Shown here: one piece after another, positions 49,860 to 58,791 of the stretch
Layout: each line of letters opens with the position of its first letter
How positions within the stretch are numbered: position 1 is the stretch's first letter
Assembly: GCA_018241685.1 (NCBI GenBank)
Contig: JAFEDJ010000038.1
Span: 1-64,000, forward strand
Length of the DNA stretch: 64,000 nt
Direction: 5' to 3'
Source: Pseudomonadota bacterium
GTDB taxonomy: Bacteria > Pseudomonadota > Gammaproteobacteria > Burkholderiales > Rhodocyclaceae
Notes under the pieces: generated by a model
Told to the model about the DNA's origin: nothing
Database searches by the model: none
What the model saw: only the letters and a program-made list of their open reading frames with translations
Position numbers and translations under genes: made by a program

Positions 49860-51092
49860 TCAGTGCTTCCTCATGGCCACCGATCCCAAGTCCCACAGCG
49901 GCATGAAGATCCCCAGCATGAGGACGAGAACCATCGCACCGATGCAGCCCAGCAGAATGGGTTCGACGGACTCGGCAACACGGCTCACCTCGTATTCGAC
50001 CTCCTCCTGATACATCTCGCCGACTTCCATCAACATGCTGTCGATCTCGCCGCTTTCTTCGCCGACCGCGATCATCTGCAGCTCGAGCGGGGCAAAGATG
50101 CCGGCCGTCTGTGCGACGCGCAGCATGCTCTCACCCCGCTGCACACCCTCGCGCATGAGCAGGATGCGCTCTTCGAAATAGGCGTTGTCCAGCACCCGCG
50201 AAACGAGCGTGAAGGCCTGCACGATGGGCAGGCCACTCTTGCTAGCCGTCGCAAAGCTGCGGCAGAACCGCGCGATGGTCGCCTTCTTGATGATCCGTCC
50301 AACAACCGGCAGGCGGAGTTTCAGTCTGTCCCAGAAGTAACGCCCCTCCGGCAACCTGACAAACGACCTGAAGGCATAGACTGCCCCCGCCAGCATGCTC
50401 AGCACCGCCCACCAGTAGCGCACGGCGAATTCGGATATGCCGAGCAGAAGCAGCGTGAGGAAAGGCAGTGACGCGTGCATCTTGGCGTAGGTTTTGGCAA
50501 ACGAGGGAATGACGAAGAGCGAGACGATGGCGATGGCGATGGCGATAGCGATCATCACGAAGGTCGGGTAGCGCAGCGCTGCCTTGACCTTTTGCCGCAT
50601 GTCCTTTTCGAACGCGAGCTGCTCGTACAGACTCTTGAAGATCTCTTCCAGCTTCCCGGTGCCCTCCCCCACCCTGACCATGCTGACGTAGTAGCTGTCG
50701 AATACTTTCGGATGGCGGGCCATGGCGGCACTCAGTTCGGCCCCCTTGTCGAGGTGGGCGCGAATATCCTGTATGACCTCGGTCAGCGCCGGGTTGGCGG
50801 TGGCCTTCAGCATTCCGGCCAAGGCCTGCATCATCGGAATGCCGGCCTTGGCCAGAGTGCCCATCTGGCGGGTGAATAGCAGGAGATCGGCCGGCTTGAC
50901 GGTGCCAGCCCCCTGCAAGGCCAGCAACCACTGAGGCTGGCCCTTGAGCTTGTCGGTCTGCTGCCGGATCTGGATGGGCGAGATTCCGGACTCGATCATC
51001 CACGCCGCCACCGCCGCGGGGTTGGGCGACTGTATCGTCCCCTGCATGATCTCGCCGCGCTTGTTGCGGCCCTTGTATTCGAAGATATCCAT
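49860..51092 (-). CDS. mshG: Inner-membrane platform protein (GspF/PilC/MshG)
   Basis: This 410-residue protein has two GspF domains and three membrane helices. FTRQMGTLAKAGIPMMQALA and FCRSFATASKSGLPIVQAFT are the paired family motifs. It anchors the assembly ATPase to the inner membrane. It starts 26 bp after the ATPase gene on the minus strand and converges on the pilin genes, an unusual orientation for this locus. Confidence 0.9.
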   Translation of the reverse strand: MDIFEYKGRNKRGEIMQGTIQSPNPAAVAAWMIESGISPIQIRQQTDKLKGQPQWLLALQGAGTVKPADLLLFTRQMGTLAKAGIPMMQALAGMLKATANPALTEVIQDIRAHLDKGAELSAAMARHPKVFDSYYVSMVRVGEGTGKLEEIFKSLYEQLAFEKDMRQKVKAALRYPTFVMIAIAIAIAIVSLFVIPSFAKTYAKMHASLPFLTLLLLGISEFAVRYWWAVLSMLAGAVYAFRSFVRLPEGRYFWDRLKLRLPVVGRIIKKATIARFCRSFATASKSGLPIVQAFTLVSRVLDNAYFEERILLMREGVQRGESMLRVAQTAGIFAPLELQMIAVGEESGEIDSMLMEVGEMYQEEVEYEVSRVAESVEPILLGCIGAMVLVLMLGIFMPLWDLGSVAMRKH

Positions 51093-51118
51093 TGCGCGCC
51101 GTCCCTCCCGCCTTGGAA

Positions 51119-52828
51119 TCAGATTTCGGCAGAGGCCACGACCGTCATGGCCTCTGCGATGGTGGTTTTTCCCTTGACCACAAGGTCGAGCGCCTGACGG
51201 TCGAGCGTCCCGCTACCCATCTGTTCCCGCGCCAGATGTTCAAACTGCACCGCATCGCCCTTGTGAATGGCCGCAGCCAGCGGAGCGGTCATCTCGAGCA
51301 TTTCATAGACGCCGACGCGGCCAGTGAAACCGACACCGTTGCAGCGGCTACAGCCCACGCCATAACGGAAATCCGCTGTCGACACATCATCACCCTGGTA
51401 GTGCTTGAACCACTCGATCTGGTCGTGGCCTGGGCGATAGGGTTCGGAGCAATAGTCACAGATCACCCGCAGCAAGCGCTGCGACACGACGGCCAGCAGG
51501 CTGGACGCAATCATGTAGCTCGGCACCCCCATGTCGAGCAAGCGGGCCGGGGTGCTCGCCGCATCATTGGTGTGCAGGCTGGACAACACCATATGGCCGG
51601 TCATGGCGGCGCGGGCGGCGATCTGGGCGGTTTCCTGATCCCGGATCTCCCCCACCAGCAGGATGTCAGGATCCTGCCGCAGAAAGGAACGCAGCACCCG
51701 GGCGAAGGTGAATTCGATCTTCTCATTAACCTGCACCTGATTGATCCCGGGGATGCGGTACTCGACCGGGTCTTCGCAGGTCAGTATCTTGACGTTGGGC
51801 TGATTGAGCTCCTGCAATGCAGCGTACAGCGTGGTGCTCTTGCCGCTGCCCGTAGGGCCCGTCACCAGCACGATCCCGTGCGGCGACTGGATGATGCTGC
51901 GGAACTTGCCGACCATGTGCGCCGGCATGCCGGATTTGTCGAGATCGAGCAGGCCTCTACCCTGCATCAGCAGGCGCATGACCACCGATTCGCCATGCTG
52001 CGTCGGCAGGGTGGACATGCGGATATCGATACGATTGCTGCCGGTCCTGATGGCGAAACGTCCATCCTGGGGCAGACGCTTTTCACCGATGTCGAGCCCG
52101 GCCATGAGCTTGAGCCGCACCATCAAGGGCGAGGAGATCTTGGGGTCGGCTTCGAGCTGGGGGTGCAAGGTCCCATCGATCCGGAAACGCACCACCAGCT
52201 TTTTGTCCTGGGGCTCGATATGGACGTCCGATGCCCGCATGTGCGCAGCTTCTTCGAAGATGGTCTGCAACAGCTTGACCACCGGCGCATCCATGTCGTC
52301 GATGGCGACATCCATGTGGCCGAGATCCACCACGCCGCTTTCACGCTCGAGGTCTCGCTCGACTTCCTTGGCGTATTCGTCGATCTGCTCGGTCTTGCGG
52401 TAGATGCGGTCCGCGGTCTTGCTGAATTGCTCGCTGGTGATCACAGCCACGTCGATCGGCTTGCCGAGCAGCCGTGACAGGTCATCCTGGGCGCGCAGAT
52501 CGGACGGATCGACGAAGCCCACGACGTAATGATCGCCCCGGTCTTCCAGAATGATGGCGTGGAATCGTCGCGCCTGGATTTCCGTCAGGATCTGGACTAT
52601 TTCCGGCGATACATCGAAGCGCCGCAGGTCAACGAAGACGATACCCTGTTGCGCGGCAATAACCTTGGCGAGCTGCTCCTCCGTGACATAGAGGTTGTCC
52701 AGCAATACCCGCCCCAATAGCCGCCCGGTCCGCTGCTGCTCGGCAAGGGCTTCGGCGAGCTTTTCCTCGGTGAGGAAACCTTCCTCGATCAGTGCGGCGC
52801 CGACTTGCGCAGCTTTTATCACTGCCAT
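51119..52828 (-). CDS. mshE: Pilus extension ATPase MshE with c-di-GMP-binding N-domain
   Basis: This 569-residue hexameric ATPase drives pilus assembly. Walker A is LVTGPTGSGKSTTLYAALQE near residue 325; the Asp box and Walker B lie in ILLVGEIRDQETAQIAARAA; a zinc-type Cys set occurs in CDYCSEPYR and GVGCSRCNGVGF. The N-terminus holds two tandem copies of the MshEN pattern (L-x3-L-x2-Q), ALIEEGFLTEEKLAEALAEQ and VLLDNLYVTEEQLAKVIAAQ, which bind c-di-GMP in Vibrio MshE. Confidence 0.93.
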   Translation of the reverse strand: MAVIKAAQVGAALIEEGFLTEEKLAEALAEQQRTGRLLGRVLLDNLYVTEEQLAKVIAAQQGIVFVDLRRFDVSPEIVQILTEIQARRFHAIILEDRGDHYVVGFVDPSDLRAQDDLSRLLGKPIDVAVITSEQFSKTADRIYRKTEQIDEYAKEVERDLERESGVVDLGHMDVAIDDMDAPVVKLLQTIFEEAAHMRASDVHIEPQDKKLVVRFRIDGTLHPQLEADPKISSPLMVRLKLMAGLDIGEKRLPQDGRFAIRTGSNRIDIRMSTLPTQHGESVVMRLLMQGRGLLDLDKSGMPAHMVGKFRSIIQSPHGIVLVTGPTGSGKSTTLYAALQELNQPNVKILTCEDPVEYRIPGINQVQVNEKIEFTFARVLRSFLRQDPDILLVGEIRDQETAQIAARAAMTGHMVLSSLHTNDAASTPARLLDMGVPSYMIASSLLAVVSQRLLRVICDYCSEPYRPGHDQIEWFKHYQGDDVSTADFRYGVGCSRCNGVGFTGRVGVYEMLEMTAPLAAAIHKGDAVQFEHLAREQMGSGTLDRQALDLVVKGKTTIAEAMTVVASAEI

Positions 52829-53178
52829 TGCGGAAGCTCCAGATGAGATAGGGTGATTGCCGAGGCCCCGCCGAATCCGCTGACCGCCTATTCAGCGAAG
52901 CCGCGCTTATACCCGGCCGTGCAATTCTTCTGACGGCCCCTGCCAGAATGCCCCCATGAATTGAGACCGCGCACATCGATAATGCCTGAGAACCCCAAAA
53001 ATCTCACAGTCCCAATGCAGCAGTCACAGAAAGGCACAACTAATCCGTGACAGACACGCACCTCCATCTTGTACCATCTTCACCAGAATACTGACGGTTG
53101 TTCGGCCGACCGGGTCGTCTTTCCACTGGGTCGGATCGAATGGTGATGCGTATCTGGTTCTCACTTGCGTGGAAAAAG
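52829..53178. other. Divergent region between mshE and mshI
   Basis: This 350-bp region separates leftward mshEG from the rightward mshI-N genes and must hold both promoters. I see no confident promoter or operator, and no gene. Confidence 0.4.
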
Positions 53179-54132
53179 ATGACGATCTCGTTCAGAAAAA
53201 AAAGGGAGACCGGCTGGACTGCCGTTGATGCCGGAGAAGACTGCCTCGTCGGCGTCACGGTGATGCCACCGCAAGCTATGGGCAGCAAGCCACGTGTCGT
53301 CAAATGCGGCTCAATTTCCGGTGGGCGATTCGATGTCGCCACGTTGACCGGACTTGCAAGAATCATCTCGGTACCCGGCTGTCGCTGGACCCTGCCGCTC
53401 CAGCACAAGACCTACAATATATTGGTCGTGCCGGAGCCGTCCGTAAAACCTGACGAGATCGATCAGAGCCTTCGTTGGGCAATTGGCAGCATGCTCGATT
53501 ATCCAGTGGACGATGCAAGCATTGCCTGGATGCGGATTCCCACCGACAACCTGATACCAAACCGCCCCCATGAGCCCCAGCTTTATGTCATGGCGGCAAG
53601 GTACGAAATCATCGTCGGGTATAACGAGCTATTTCAGAAGGCCCGGATTCCCTTAAAGGCAATCGACGTACGCGAGACGGCGCAACGCAATATCGCAGCC
53701 TTGGCAGAAAAGCCAAGGGAAGGCGTCGGGCTGCTGCGGGTCAGCCCACAGGGCGTCCAGTTCACCGTCAATTTCAATGGCGAACTCTATCTCGACCGCT
53801 TTTTCGAAGAATCCCTGTTCAGTGCTTCCGACGATGTGGACTCCAGGACCCGGGCCTGTGAGCGGATCGTGCTTCAGATTCAGCGCTCGCTGGATTTCAT
53901 AAGCCGCAACATGTCATTCATCGACGTCAACCGTATTCTGCTGGCGCCGACATCCGACGGAGCGGACCTGGGCGACTTGATCTCCCGACATCTTCCAATC
54001 GCCGTCGAGGAACTCGATCTTGCCTCTCTTTTCGATATTTCACTGACGCCTGAGCTGGCGCGGAAGGAAGCACAATCCCTCCATTTCTCCGCACTGGGCG
54101 CCGCCCTGCGTTTCATGAAGAGCACGGTATGA
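53179..54132 (+). CDS. mshI: MSHA biogenesis protein MshI (PilM-like)
   Basis: This protein of about 317 residues opens MTISFRKKRETGWTAVDAGE, an actin-like PilM/MshI start; upstream Met codons at 53146 and 53098 are alternatives. Residues such as PSVKPDEIDQSLRWAIGSML and VDVNRILLAPT-like IDVNRILLAPTSDGADLGDL fit the family. It should sit in the cytoplasm and bind the N-terminus of the PilN-like protein, whose ATG overlaps its stop (ATGA). Confidence 0.8.
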   Translation: MTISFRKKRETGWTAVDAGEDCLVGVTVMPPQAMGSKPRVVKCGSISGGRFDVATLTGLARIISVPGCRWTLPLQHKTYNILVVPEPSVKPDEIDQSLRWAIGSMLDYPVDDASIAWMRIPTDNLIPNRPHEPQLYVMAARYEIIVGYNELFQKARIPLKAIDVRETAQRNIAALAEKPREGVGLLRVSPQGVQFTVNFNGELYLDRFFEESLFSASDDVDSRTRACERIVLQIQRSLDFISRNMSFIDVNRILLAPTSDGADLGDLISRHLPIAVEELDLASLFDISLTPELARKEAQSLHFSALGAALRFMKSTV

Positions 54133-54704
54133 GTCAACAGATCAATCTGCTCGTAATGAAGAGAAGCGGATCGGCTTCCGCCCTGGCGACGCTGGCCGTG
54201 TTGGGCATGTTACTCGTCTCGCTGCTGACGGTCTGGGGCGTGCGGCAGAGCGCACTTCGCGCTGCCCAGGAGACTGAAGCGGCCAGTGCGCTCCAATTGC
54301 AGCAGGCAACCGCAACCCTGCAGGCGCGAACCCAGCAGAAAGGCCTGGACGCAGAAATTGCCCTCCTTCGCCCCAAGGCCGAGGCCGCGCAGAAGTTTCT
54401 GGCCCAGATGGGAGAACTGGGCAGCCGACAGGGCTACGCCCGCTATTTTTCGGCGCTGACGAACGCCAGTGAAGAAGGGGTATGGCTGAGCAGCGTCACC
54501 GTCGACCGGGCGGGAAAGTCCGTGCAGGTCGGTGGCCATGCCCTGCGCAAGGAATCCGTGATGCGCTATGCCCAACGGCTGAATACCCTTTTCATCGAGG
54601 ATGGCGTGCAATTCACCTCGCTGGAGCTGACTCCGGAAGCAGCCGGCAGCAAACCCGGTGAGGCCCCACGCCCGGCCACCGCAACGGCGTTCAAGTTGTA
54701 TTGA
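54129..54704 (+). CDS. PilN-like pilus biogenesis protein
   Basis: This 191-residue protein begins MSQQINLL, the conserved PilN cytoplasmic motif (x-INLL) that docks onto PilM/MshI. One membrane helix (about residues 17-37) and a coiled coil (ETEAASALQLQQATATLQAR) follow, then a periplasmic ferredoxin-like domain. It links the cytoplasmic ATPase complex to the secretin. Confidence 0.88.
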   Translation: MSQQINLLVMKRSGSASALATLAVLGMLLVSLLTVWGVRQSALRAAQETEAASALQLQQATATLQARTQQKGLDAEIALLRPKAEAAQKFLAQMGELGSRQGYARYFSALTNASEEGVWLSSVTVDRAGKSVQVGGHALRKESVMRYAQRLNTLFIEDGVQFTSLELTPEAAGSKPGEAPRPATATAFKLY

Positions 54705-54722
54705 GACGCGTGTGATCAGCCC

Positions 54723-55373
54723 ATGAAACCATTCGATATTGCCATCGCCAAGTTTGCCGGGCTGGCGCGGCGCGAGCAGCTGCTGGTCGCGGGCGCGCTG
54801 GCGATCAGCCTGTATTTCCTCGTCGATCTCTCACTGCTGGGACCACAGCAGAAGAAGATAGAGCGCTTGCGTCAGCAAGACCAGGCCCACAAGAGTGAAT
54901 TGCTCACGATCAACAAGGCGTTGGCCGAGACGGAGGACCTGGCGAAGGGCGCAGCGCCGCCCGCCGACGACCGCGCTGTCCTCGATGGACTGAAGAAACA
55001 GATTGCCGATGCGGAGGCCATTTATACCCAGCTCGATGGCAGCGCGTCGCAAATCGGGGCGCTGGTGGCCGAATTGCTGGAAGCGAGCCCCGGTCTGACC
55101 CTGGTGTCCCTGAAAACCCTGCCGGTGACGCCATTCCTGGGGGCCGAGAACAAGCCGGACAGCGGAGCCAATGCCGTCATTTATAAACATGGCGTCGAGG
55201 TCCGCATCAAGGGCAATTACCTGACCCTCCTGTCTTACATGGAGAATTTGCAGAAACACCCGCATCCCCTGTTCTGGGCCGAGGCGGGACTCGACGCTTC
55301 TGCCCCCCCCGATGCGGTGCTGAAGCTGGTCATTTATTCCTTGAGCAGGCAATCCAGCGCCCCCCTGCGTTGA
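54723..55373 (+). CDS. mshJ: MshJ (PilO-like) biogenesis protein
   Basis: This 216-residue protein has one N-terminal membrane helix (LLVAGALAISLYFLVDLSLL), a coiled coil (KKIERLRQQDQAHKSELLTI) and a periplasmic domain with YKHGVEVRIKGNYLTLLSYM. It pairs with the PilN-like protein in the inner-membrane alignment complex. It starts 18 bp after that gene. Confidence 0.85.
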   Translation: MKPFDIAIAKFAGLARREQLLVAGALAISLYFLVDLSLLGPQQKKIERLRQQDQAHKSELLTINKALAETEDLAKGAAPPADDRAVLDGLKKQIADAEAIYTQLDGSASQIGALVAELLEASPGLTLVSLKTLPVTPFLGAENKPDSGANAVIYKHGVEVRIKGNYLTLLSYMENLQKHPHPLFWAEAGLDASAPPDAVLKLVIYSLSRQSSAPLR

Positions 55374-55397
55374 AGCCACGAGTGGGAAGCCACAGAC

Positions 55398-55856
55398 ATG
55401 CCCAAGCATCCTGAGCGCATTATCTTGAAGCAGTTTTTGCCGTCCATCCTTGCACTGGCTTGCATCGGGACAGCTTTGGGTGACACACGGCTCGACCCGA
55501 CCATGCCGCCGGCGACGTGGTCCGCAGCCCAGGCCGCAGCCCCTCTGGCCAATACGCCGGGTAGTACGACCGCGGCTGCCCCCAGTCCGGACGCTTCATC
55601 CGGACTGCAATTGATCCTGATCGGGCCATCGAGAAGATTCGCGCTGATCGATGGCCAGGTCGTGAAGCCGGGCGACACCTACAACGGCTCTAAGGTGGTG
55701 GCCATCAAACCGGATGAAGTGGTCGCGCAAGACGCGTCCAAATCAGTGGAGCTGACGCCGGGCGTGAAGAAGGTCATCACATCGGCTCCCACGAGAAATC
55801 GAGGCGGTGCGCTGAAGGGCGAGGGGCCCGCGTACCGAAGCGGCGACGGTAAGTAA
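55398..55856 (+). CDS. mshK: MshK-like periplasmic protein
   Basis: This 152-residue protein has a signal-peptide-like N-terminus (QFLPSILALACIGTALG) and a central beta domain with LQLILIGPSRRFALIDGQVV and VKPGDTYNGSKVVAIKPDEV, the pattern of PilP/MshK/GspC-type proteins that contact the secretin. The ATG at 55398 is accepted on operon position only. It lies 17 bp before the secretin gene. Confidence 0.78.
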   Translation: MPKHPERIILKQFLPSILALACIGTALGDTRLDPTMPPATWSAAQAAAPLANTPGSTTAAAPSPDASSGLQLILIGPSRRFALIDGQVVKPGDTYNGSKVVAIKPDEVVAQDASKSVELTPGVKKVITSAPTRNRGGALKGEGPAYRSGDGK

Positions 55857-55873
55857 ATCCATCGGGGCGAACA

Positions 55874-57844
55874 ATGAAACTCAAAACCATCACCATCCCC
55901 TTGCTGGCCGCGAGCCTTGCCGCCTGTTCGGCCGCCTATCCGCCGCGTGACACCTCCACCCTCGACCGGATCAACGATCAACTGAAACAGGCGGCAACCC
56001 CCAGGGAAAAGGTGGCGCCACTCCCCGATGCGGTCAGCAGCTCGCTCCTTCCCCCGCTCAGGAAGGCTATGCCCAGAGCGTCGAGCCGGCAGCTCGAACA
56101 GCGTTTCGACCTGGTGGTGACGGATGCACCGGTGAACAAGGTGCTCACCGCCATCGTCACCGGCACCCGCTACAGCATCATGATCAAGCCGAAGAACACG
56201 CCACCTGCTCCACCTCTGGCTGCGCAAGGCGCCCTGCCCGCCACGCCGCCGCCGCCCCCATCGACGGAGAGGATGACCGTCAGCCTCAAGGACGTCACGG
56301 TATTCGAGGCACTGGATGCGATCCGCGAGGTTTACGGTTTCGACTACACGGTTGACGGCAACCGGATCTATGTCTCGCCACCCGAGTTGCAGACCCGCCT
56401 GTACCAGGTGAACTACATCATCGGCCAACGCCGGGGCGTGAGCGACCTGCAGGTGGTCGGCGGCGCTTCGTCGAGTTCCGGATCGTCCAGCGGATCGGGC
56501 TCGACGGCGAGTGCGTCGTCGAGCTCATCGTCCAACTCTGGCTCGGGCTCCGGTTACTCCTCGATCCAGGCCAGTGCGCTGAGCACCATCGCAAAATCCG
56601 ATGTGTGGGGCGAAATCGAAGACGCCTTGCGCACCACCCTGGGATGCCAGATTCCGAAGAACGTCCCGATGCGATCGGGAACAAGCGGCGCTCCCAGTGG
56701 CGCAGCCTCCGGCACATCCAGTTCCGCTACCTCGTCCAGCACCAGCCGGGCCGACGTCTCCTACACGGGGGACGTGCAATCGGGTGAACGCCAGCGCGGC
56801 GTGGACGGCTGTACCGACGGCCGCGCGATGGCGATCAGCCAGATGAGCGGCACGATCCTTGTCAGCGGCATGCCGAATGAGCACCGGATGATCGCCAGGA
56901 TGCTGCATTCCATGCAGTTGAGCATCGAGCGCCAGGTCATCATCGAGGCCAAGATCATCGACGTCGAACTGAACGCCCAATCCCAGCAGGGCATCAACTG
57001 GGCGGGTTTTCAGGGGGGGCTGCACCGCTTTTCAGTGGGGTCCGACACCACCAAGCTGAATGCCGCGACGGCCAGCGGCGGCGGGGCGATAAACGCGGGA
57101 ACGAGCCTGGGCGAACTGCTCGGTGCCGGCCTTGTCGGCGCGGCCAACGCCAACGCCTTCTCCGCCGGCCTGGGGATGGCCATGCAGTTCCGCAACTTCT
57201 CCGCATTGATCAATTTCCTGCAGACCCAGGGCAACGTGCATGTGCTGTCCAGCCCCCGCATCGCCACGCTGAATAGCCAGAAGGCCGTATTGAAGGTCGG
57301 CAGCGAGGAGCCCTTCGTGACCAACATCTCCGGCGGCACAACCACGGTTGGTACCGGCCCATCCGTGACCACGCCCCCGACGCTGATCTATCAACCCTTC
57401 TTTTCAGGTATTTCCCTGGATGTGACGCCGAAGATCGACGACAAGGAAAACATCACGCTGCACGTCCATTCGATGGTGAACAGCATCGTCGAAAAGCAGA
57501 AGATCTCCCTGCCCACGGCGAATGCCGTCAGCGTGCCCTTCGCCGTCAACACCATCAGCGAGACGGACAGCGTGGTGAAGACCAAGGATGGGCAGGTGGT
57601 GGTGATCGGCGGCCTGATGACGGAACGTGTGTCCGACAACCGCTCGAAGGTGCCGGGCGTCGGCGATGTACCCGGCCCGGGCGCCCTGTTCAGCAAGGGG
57701 GCACAAAGTGCAGTCAAGCGCGAACTGGTCATCCTGCTGAAACCGACCATCGTGAAGGACGACAGCGTGTGGACCGCCGAGATCGCGGAGTCGGAGGGCA
57801 GGATCGGCAACATGAGCAATGCACCCGCCGAGGCCCCACGCTAG
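55874..57844 (+). CDS. mshL: MSHA-type secretin MshL
   Basis: This 656-residue outer-membrane secretin has a lipoprotein signal (LLAASLAACSAA, Cys18), N-terminal STN and NolW-type domains (about 70-300), a long Ser/Gly-rich insertion (about 195-220 and 270-295), and the secretin core: VLSSPRIATLNSQKAVLKVG, SGISLDVTPKIDDKENITLH and VVVIGGLMTERVSDNRSKVP. It forms the gated ring through which the pilus exits. Confidence 0.94.
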   Translation: MKLKTITIPLLAASLAACSAAYPPRDTSTLDRINDQLKQAATPREKVAPLPDAVSSSLLPPLRKAMPRASSRQLEQRFDLVVTDAPVNKVLTAIVTGTRYSIMIKPKNTPPAPPLAAQGALPATPPPPPSTERMTVSLKDVTVFEALDAIREVYGFDYTVDGNRIYVSPPELQTRLYQVNYIIGQRRGVSDLQVVGGASSSSGSSSGSGSTASASSSSSSNSGSGSGYSSIQASALSTIAKSDVWGEIEDALRTTLGCQIPKNVPMRSGTSGAPSGAASGTSSSATSSSTSRADVSYTGDVQSGERQRGVDGCTDGRAMAISQMSGTILVSGMPNEHRMIARMLHSMQLSIERQVIIEAKIIDVELNAQSQQGINWAGFQGGLHRFSVGSDTTKLNAATASGGGAINAGTSLGELLGAGLVGAANANAFSAGLGMAMQFRNFSALINFLQTQGNVHVLSSPRIATLNSQKAVLKVGSEEPFVTNISGGTTTVGTGPSVTTPPTLIYQPFFSGISLDVTPKIDDKENITLHVHSMVNSIVEKQKISLPTANAVSVPFAVNTISETDSVVKTKDGQVVVIGGLMTERVSDNRSKVPGVGDVPGPGALFSKGAQSAVKRELVILLKPTIVKDDSVWTAEIAESEGRIGNMSNAPAEAPR

Positions 57845-57852
57845 AGGCCGCC

Positions 57853-58791
57853 ATGAATTCGCGCGAACTGGATGTCAAGGACATGTACCTCGGCCATTTC
57901 GGTGTCCGGGAATTTCCGTTCAGCATTACACCGGACACCAGCTTCTTCTTCTCGTCCGGGGCCGCCAACGAGGCGCTCAACACCCTGCTGATCGCCATCC
58001 GCACGGGCGAGGGCTTCATCAAGATCACCGGCGAGGTGGGCACCGGCAAGACCTTGCTGTGCCGCAAGCTGATGGCCGAGCTGGAGCGGGATTTCAAGGT
58101 CGCCTACATTCCGAACCCCTACCTTGAGCCGCGCGGGCTGTTCATGGAACTGCTGTCGGAACTCGAAGTGGATATCGCGCCGGAGACGGCGGCGGACCCA
58201 CACCAGTTACTGAAGGCACTGACCCGGAGGCTGCTGGACATCATCGCCCACGAGGGCAAACGCATCGTGATCTGCCTCGACGAAGCCCAGGCGATGCCGA
58301 TCGAAACCCTCGAAGCGCTCCGGCTGCTGACCAATCTCGAAACCGAAAAGCGCAAGCTGCTGCAGGTCATCATTTTCGGGCAGCCGGAACTGGAGCAGAA
58401 GCTCGATCACCCGTCCATCCGGCAACTCAAGCAGCGCATCACCTTCGATTACCACCTGACTCCTTTACTGCACGACGAACTCGACTACTACATCCGCCAC
58501 CGGCTGGTCATCGCCGGCTATCAGGGGGGCCGGCTGTTTTCGCCGCTGGCCCTGTGGATGCTCGAACGGAAGACGAAACGGATACCGCGGCTGGTGAATA
58601 TCCTGGCGCACAAGGCGATGCTGTCGGCCTTCGGCAAGGGAAGGAAATGCGTCGGGGCGTCCGACGTATGGATGGCGGCGAACGACACAGCTTCTTTGCG
58701 CAAAACGCGCGGATCGAGACTGTTCGCCATTTTTGTGACGGCACTGATCGGCGGCGGCATTGCCGGTCTTGGATGGGTCTATTTTCAATGA
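57853..58791 (+). CDS. mshM: MshM-type AAA ATPase (ExeA-like)
   Basis: This 312-residue protein contains MYLGHFGVREFPFSITPDTS, the MshM/ExeA hallmark, Walker A ITGEVGTGKTLLCRKL and Walker B KRIVICLDEAQAM. A C-terminal membrane helix is present (LFAIFVTALIGGGIAGLGWV). It is thought to help secretin assembly through the cell wall. Starts at 57853 (GAGG upstream) and 57883 are both plausible. Its TGA overlaps the mshN ATG. Confidence 0.9.
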   Translation: MNSRELDVKDMYLGHFGVREFPFSITPDTSFFFSSGAANEALNTLLIAIRTGEGFIKITGEVGTGKTLLCRKLMAELERDFKVAYIPNPYLEPRGLFMELLSELEVDIAPETAADPHQLLKALTRRLLDIIAHEGKRIVICLDEAQAMPIETLEALRLLTNLETEKRKLLQVIIFGQPELEQKLDHPSIRQLKQRITFDYHLTPLLHDELDYYIRHRLVIAGYQGGRLFSPLALWMLERKTKRIPRLVNILAHKAMLSAFGKGRKCVGASDVWMAANDTASLRKTRGSRLFAIFVTALIGGGIAGLGWVYFQ

